From CAZVIK01 sp964627045 (GTDB lineage: Bacteria; Acidobacteriota; Terriglobia; Bryobacterales; Bryobacteraceae), in contig CAZVIK010000262.1 of NCBI GenBank assembly GCA_964627045.1, positions 1 through 5,180 of the forward strand: 5,180 bases of DNA. The letters are read 5' to 3'. This document shows, in pieces, positions 1 through 5,180 of this stretch. The position numbers were made by a program, and so were the translations under genes. The stretch's first letter is position 1. Each line of letters starts with the position of its first letter. The notes beneath the pieces were generated by a model, which saw only the letters and a list, made by a program, of their open reading frames with translations, made no database searches and was not told the DNA's origin.

Positions 1-1060
1 ACACTGCGGTTAGAGCCTTTTCCAGCAATAACTTGGAGAACTCAACCGAACCTATCGCTTTATATTGGTCCGGAATCGGCGCCCAGACGAACATCGACGC
101 CTTCGGCGGCGGCACACTCCACCCGGCGCGGTCCAGTCCCTGAATCAATACATCCCTTCGATTCTGATAGATAGCCCGGATCTTCTCAGTTTCTTTTTCA
201 CATTCACGAAGGGCCACAATGGCGGCAATCTGGATGGGCTGGAACACGCCGTAGTCCAGGTAGCTCTTGATGCGCGCCAGGGCGGCGATCATCTTGCGGT
301 TGCCCAGGCAGAATCCCACGCGCCAGCCTGGCATATTGAAGCTCTTGGACAGCGAGTAGATCTCGACAGCGACCTCTTTGGCGCCTTCCACCTGAAGGAT
401 GCTGGGGGGCACGTAGCCGTCCATGCCGAGATCGGCGTAAGCGAAGTCGTGGACCACCATGGTGCCGTGGTGGGCCGCCAGCCGGACGATCTCCTTGAAG
501 AAGTCCAGGTCCACGCAATGCGTTGTGGGGTTGTGCGGGAAGGAGATCAGCACCATGGCCGGCTTGCGGGCGGCCGTGCGGTAGTGGTCCTCCAGGCGGT
601 TTAGGAACTCGGCCGGCGTCGGCATGGGCATGGTGTGGGCGTAGCCCTCGGCCATGATGACGCCGTACTGGTGGATGGGGTAGCAGGGGTTCGGCGAAAC
701 CACCTCGTCGCCGGGCCCGATGACGGCGAACAGCAGGTGCGAGACGGCGTCCTTAGCCCCCATCGTAACGATGGCTTCCGAGTTGGGGTCCAGATCGACG
801 CCGTAATTCTTCTGATACCGTTTGACGACCTCCTCGCGCAGTTTGGGAATTCCACGGGAAACCGAATAGCGGTGATTGCGCGGATTGGCCGCTGCTTCGA
901 CAAGCTTGTTCACGACGACCGGCGGGGTAGCGCCGTCCGGATTCCCCATGCCGAAGTCGACCACGTCGAGCCCGGCTGCCCGCAGGCGTGCCTTCATTTC
1001 GGTCACCACCGCGAGCACATAAGGAGGCAATTTGCGAATCCGGTAGAAATCGTCTGTCAT
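1..1060 (-). CDS. alaC: AlaC-type alanine (glutamate-pyruvate) aminotransferase, 3' end outside window
   Basis: PLP-dependent fold-type I aminotransferase, expected to be a cytosolic dimer interconverting L-alanine plus 2-oxoglutarate with pyruvate plus L-glutamate. The reverse strand reads open for 353 codons from the ATG at 1060 to the window edge. Visible signatures are FGMGNPDGATPP (36-47), the cofactor-stacking Tyr127 in NPCYPIH, Asn177 in FPHNPTT, Asp205 and Tyr208 in VVHDFAYAD, the Schiff-base Lys239 in SLSKSFNMPGWR, and Arg247. The match to E. coli AlaC as I remember it is close along the whole length, including LPPYV, YSVSRGIPKLR, LARIKSY and PKASMFVWA. It fits LL-diaminopimelate aminotransferase (DapL), a name often given to relatives, much less well. 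E. coli AlaC has about 412 residues, so roughly 50-60 are missing here, including the C-terminal substrate-carboxylate Arg. The start is firm: an in-frame TAG lies at 1067-1069, and MTDDFYRIRKLPPYV lines up with the family N-terminus. The gene is divergent from valS. Its last 80 or so visible codons are lower in GC than the rest. Confidence 0.93.
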   Translation of the reverse strand, partial: MTDDFYRIRKLPPYVLAVVTEMKARLRAAGLDVVDFGMGNPDGATPPVVVNKLVEAAANPRNHRYSVSRGIPKLREEVVKRYQKNYGVDLDPNSEAIVTMGAKDAVSHLLFAVIGPGDEVVSPNPCYPIHQYGVIMAEGYAHTMPMPTPAEFLNRLEDHYRTAARKPAMVLISFPHNPTTHCVDLDFFKEIVRLAAHHGTMVVHDFAYADLGMDGYVPPSILQVEGAKEVAVEIYSLSKSFNMPGWRVGFCLGNRKMIAALARIKSYLDYGVFQPIQIAAIVALRECEKETEKIRAIYQNRRDVLIQGLDRAGWSVPPPKASMFVWAPIPDQYKAIGSVEFSKLLLEKALTAV

Positions 1061-1119
1061 AGCTTTCTATTGTAGCCGAAGGGCCTCGCGCGAACCCCAT
1101 GATATATTGGGAATTTCCG
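1061..1119. promoter_or_regulatory. Divergent alaC/valS intergenic control region
   Basis: These 59 bases separate the start codons of two divergently transcribed genes and are the only real intergenic DNA in the window. On the minus strand, TACAAT (1069-1074) resembles a -10 box for alaC. It ends only eight bases before the ATG, which would imply a very short leader or a leaderless message, and I see no good -35 box in front of it. On the plus strand, an AT-rich patch at 1102-1108 (ATATATT) stands out from the GC-rich surroundings but lies too close to valS to be a conventional -10 with a leader. The promoter of either gene may therefore lie inside the neighbouring coding sequence. The divergent region itself is certain from the layout; the boxes are weak guesses. 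Confidence 0.4.
1109..1113 (+). promoter_or_regulatory. Weak ribosome binding site of valS supporting the ATG at 1120
   Basis: GGGAA lies six bases upstream of the ATG at 1120 and is a modest Shine-Dalgarno match. The in-frame ATG seven codons earlier, at 1099, is preceded by CGCGCGAACCCC, which offers no such match. This favours the shorter valS start. Confidence 0.4.
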
Positions 1120-3755
<2,636 letters not shown>

Positions 3756-3756
<1 letters not shown>

Positions 3757-4598
3757 TGGGTTTCGATGTCAGCCATCCCGACATACACGAGGCCGTCTGG
3801 CGGGCCTTGGAGGAGGACATCGGGCCGGGGGACATCACCTCGCAGGCCTGCGTTCCGCCGGATCGCATGGCCGAAGGCTGTTTCCAGGCGCGGGAAGAAC
3901 TGGTGGTGGCGGGCGTCGAACTCCTGGCGGTGATCTACCAGATGCGCGGCGGAGTGGATGAAGTCCGCCTGCTGGCGCCCAGCGGCACCCGGGTGATGCG
4001 CGGGGAGAAGATCGCCAGTGTGCACGGACATGCGCGGACGCTGCTGGAGTGCGAACGCGTGGCGTTGAACTTCCTGCAACGGTTGAGCGGCGTCGCAACG
4101 GTGGCCCGCGCCTACGCCAACGCCGTGGCCGATACGCCGCACTGCAAGGTGCTCGATACCCGCAAGACCACGCCGGGCCTGCGCCGTCTGGAGAAGATGG
4201 CGGCGGCCTGTGGGGGCATCACGAATCACCGGATGGGGCTGTACGATGCGGTCCTCATCAAGAACAATCACGTCGCGGCGGCAGGCGGCGTGAAAGCGGC
4301 CTTAGACCGGGCCGTGCGCACGGGTCTGGACGTCGAGATCGAGATTCACAGCCACGCCGAGTTGGAAGAGGCGCTGAACGCGGGCGCCAAATGGGTGCTG
4401 CTCGATAATTTCACTCCGGCCGAGGCGGCCGAGCACATCCGCTTCATCGACGGCCGGGCCAAGGTGGAGATTTCCGGTGGAGTGACGCTTGAGACGATCC
4501 GCGATTACGCGGCCACCGGAGCCGACTTCGTCTCCTGCGGCGCCATCACGCACTCAGCCGCCGCCGTGGATATCAATTTCCGGCTCAAGATGATCTAA
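3756..4598 (+). CDS. nadC: Nicotinate-nucleotide pyrophosphorylase, carboxylating (quinolinate phosphoribosyltransferase)
   Basis: Converts quinolinate plus PRPP to nicotinate mononucleotide, CO2 and pyrophosphate in de novo NAD synthesis; cytosolic, normally a dimer or hexamer. The 280 residues match the family's usual length. The N-terminal sandwich domain begins with ALEEDIGPGDITS (17-29), a typical NadC opening. The alpha/beta barrel follows, with ERVALNFLQRLSG (100-112), DTRKTTPGLRRLEKMA (134-149), the GGITNHRMGLYDAVLIKNNH block (153-172), EIEIHS (194-199), LLDNF (215-219) and EISGGV (238-243). Basic residues expected to bind quinolinate and PRPP are present: Arg101, Arg136, Lys137, His158, Arg159 and Lys169. 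No key residue is missing. The start overlaps the valS stop by one base (TAATG), and birA follows after two bases, so the three genes probably share one transcript. nadA and nadB are not in the window, so regulation through a separate NAD operon cannot be judged. Confidence 0.97.
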
Positions 4599-4600
4599 TT

Positions 4601-5180
4601 ATGGCCTTCGACGTGGAACTGGTGCGCGCGGGCGTGCCGGGGCGCGAGGTGATCTGGCTGGAAACGACCGCCTCAACCATGATCGATGCGGCTGGGCGCC
4701 CGCCGGGCACGGTAATCGCGGCCGGTGAGCAGACCGCCGGGCAGGGAACCCACGGCCGAAGTTGGCATTCCGAGAAGGACACGGGCCTTTATTTTTCGGT
4801 GGTCCTGGGGGCCGAGGCGCCGCCGGAGACCTCGCCGGGGCTTACACTGCGGCTGGCGCTCGCCGTGCGTGAAGCGATCTTGCTCGAAACCGGTATCGCC
4901 TGCGAATTGAAATGGCCGAACGATCTGCTGGCGGACGGAAAGAAGTGCGCCGGCATTCTGTTGCAGCGGAGGTCGGGCACGTTGGTGGCGGGCGTCGGCG
5001 TGAACGTGAACCAACGGTCTTTTCCCGGAGAACTGGCCGCCACGGCGACCTCGCTGCGCCTGGTGTCGGGTGAGGAGCATTCGCGGGAGCGGTTGTTGGT
5101 GCGGGTCCTGGAGGCGGTGGATCGCCGTTTGTTGGCCGCTCCGCCGCCGGTGCTGAAGAAAGGGGACGAATATGCTGCTG
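4601..5180 (+). CDS. birA: Biotin--[acetyl-CoA-carboxylase] ligase, monofunctional type, 3' end outside window
   Basis: Activates biotin with ATP to biotinyl-5'-AMP and transfers it to the lysine of biotin carboxyl carrier protein, needed for fatty acid synthesis. The frame is open for 193 codons to the window edge. Catalytic-domain landmarks are WLETTASTM (19-27), GEQTAGQGTHGRSWHS (42-57; the biotin/adenylate loop), GLYFSVVL (62-69), KWPNDLL (104-110), KKCAGILL with Lys115 aligning to E. coli BirA Lys183, and GVGVNVN (131-137). The chain enters the catalytic domain at once, so the N-terminal winged-helix DNA-binding domain of E. coli BirA is absent; it should not repress biotin genes. The loop that reads GRGRRGR in E. 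coli is GQGTHGR here, placing Thr50 where E. coli has Arg118. The small C-terminal domain would lie at or past the edge. The ATG at 4601, two bases after the nadC stop, is the natural start; no strong Shine-Dalgarno is seen, which suggests coupling to nadC translation. Confidence 0.92.
   Translation, partial: MAFDVELVRAGVPGREVIWLETTASTMIDAAGRPPGTVIAAGEQTAGQGTHGRSWHSEKDTGLYFSVVLGAEAPPETSPGLTLRLALAVREAILLETGIACELKWPNDLLADGKKCAGILLQRRSGTLVAGVGVNVNQRSFPGELAATATSLRLVSGEEHSRERLLVRVLEAVDRRLLAAPPPVLKKGDEYAA

Noticed and set aside
65..604. A 179-codon plus-strand frame in the first kilobase
   Set aside because: It is antisense to the alaC coding frame, which carries every expected aminotransferase motif. 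Its sequence is His-, Val- and Ala-rich with no family match that I recognise.
1102..1107. ATATAT as a -10 box for valS
   Set aside because: Transcription would begin at about 1114, removing the GGGAA ribosome site and leaving a leader of only about six bases before the chosen ATG. No -35 match is seen at the proper distance.

Overview
This window is a compact, GC-rich stretch of ordinary bacterial chromosome carrying four housekeeping genes and almost no intergenic DNA. Codon third positions are dominated by G and C, and real genes cover nearly every base. The gene set and order (valS, nadC, birA), together with the style of the proteins, are reminiscent of Acidobacteriota such as the Solibacter/Bryobacter group. 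That placement is inferred from memory of such genomes and was not tested by a search.

Layout: (1) Positions 1-1060, minus strand: an AlaC-type glutamate-pyruvate aminotransferase, complete at its N-terminus and cut at its C-terminus by the window's left edge. (2) Positions 1061-1119: a 59-base divergent intergenic region, the only spacer longer than two bases, which must hold the control signals of both flanking genes unless those lie inside coding sequence. (3) Positions 1120-3756, plus strand: a complete valyl-tRNA synthetase. (4) Positions 3756-4598: a complete nicotinate-nucleotide pyrophosphorylase (NadC), whose ATG shares one base with the valS stop codon. (5) Positions 4601-5180: the catalytic domain of a biotin-protein ligase, which starts two bases after nadC and runs off the right edge.

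valS, nadC and birA look like a single, translationally coupled transcription unit for core metabolism: tRNA charging, NAD synthesis and biotin attachment. The divergent aminotransferase supplies or consumes alanine. I see no tRNA or rRNA, mobile element, CRISPR array, phage gene, defence system or long repeat.

I found no undescribed biological system. The points most worth a second look are an unusual substitution in the biotin-binding loop of the BirA-like ligase, a lower-GC tract at the 3' end of the aminotransferase gene, and a possible start of the next gene in the last bases of the window.
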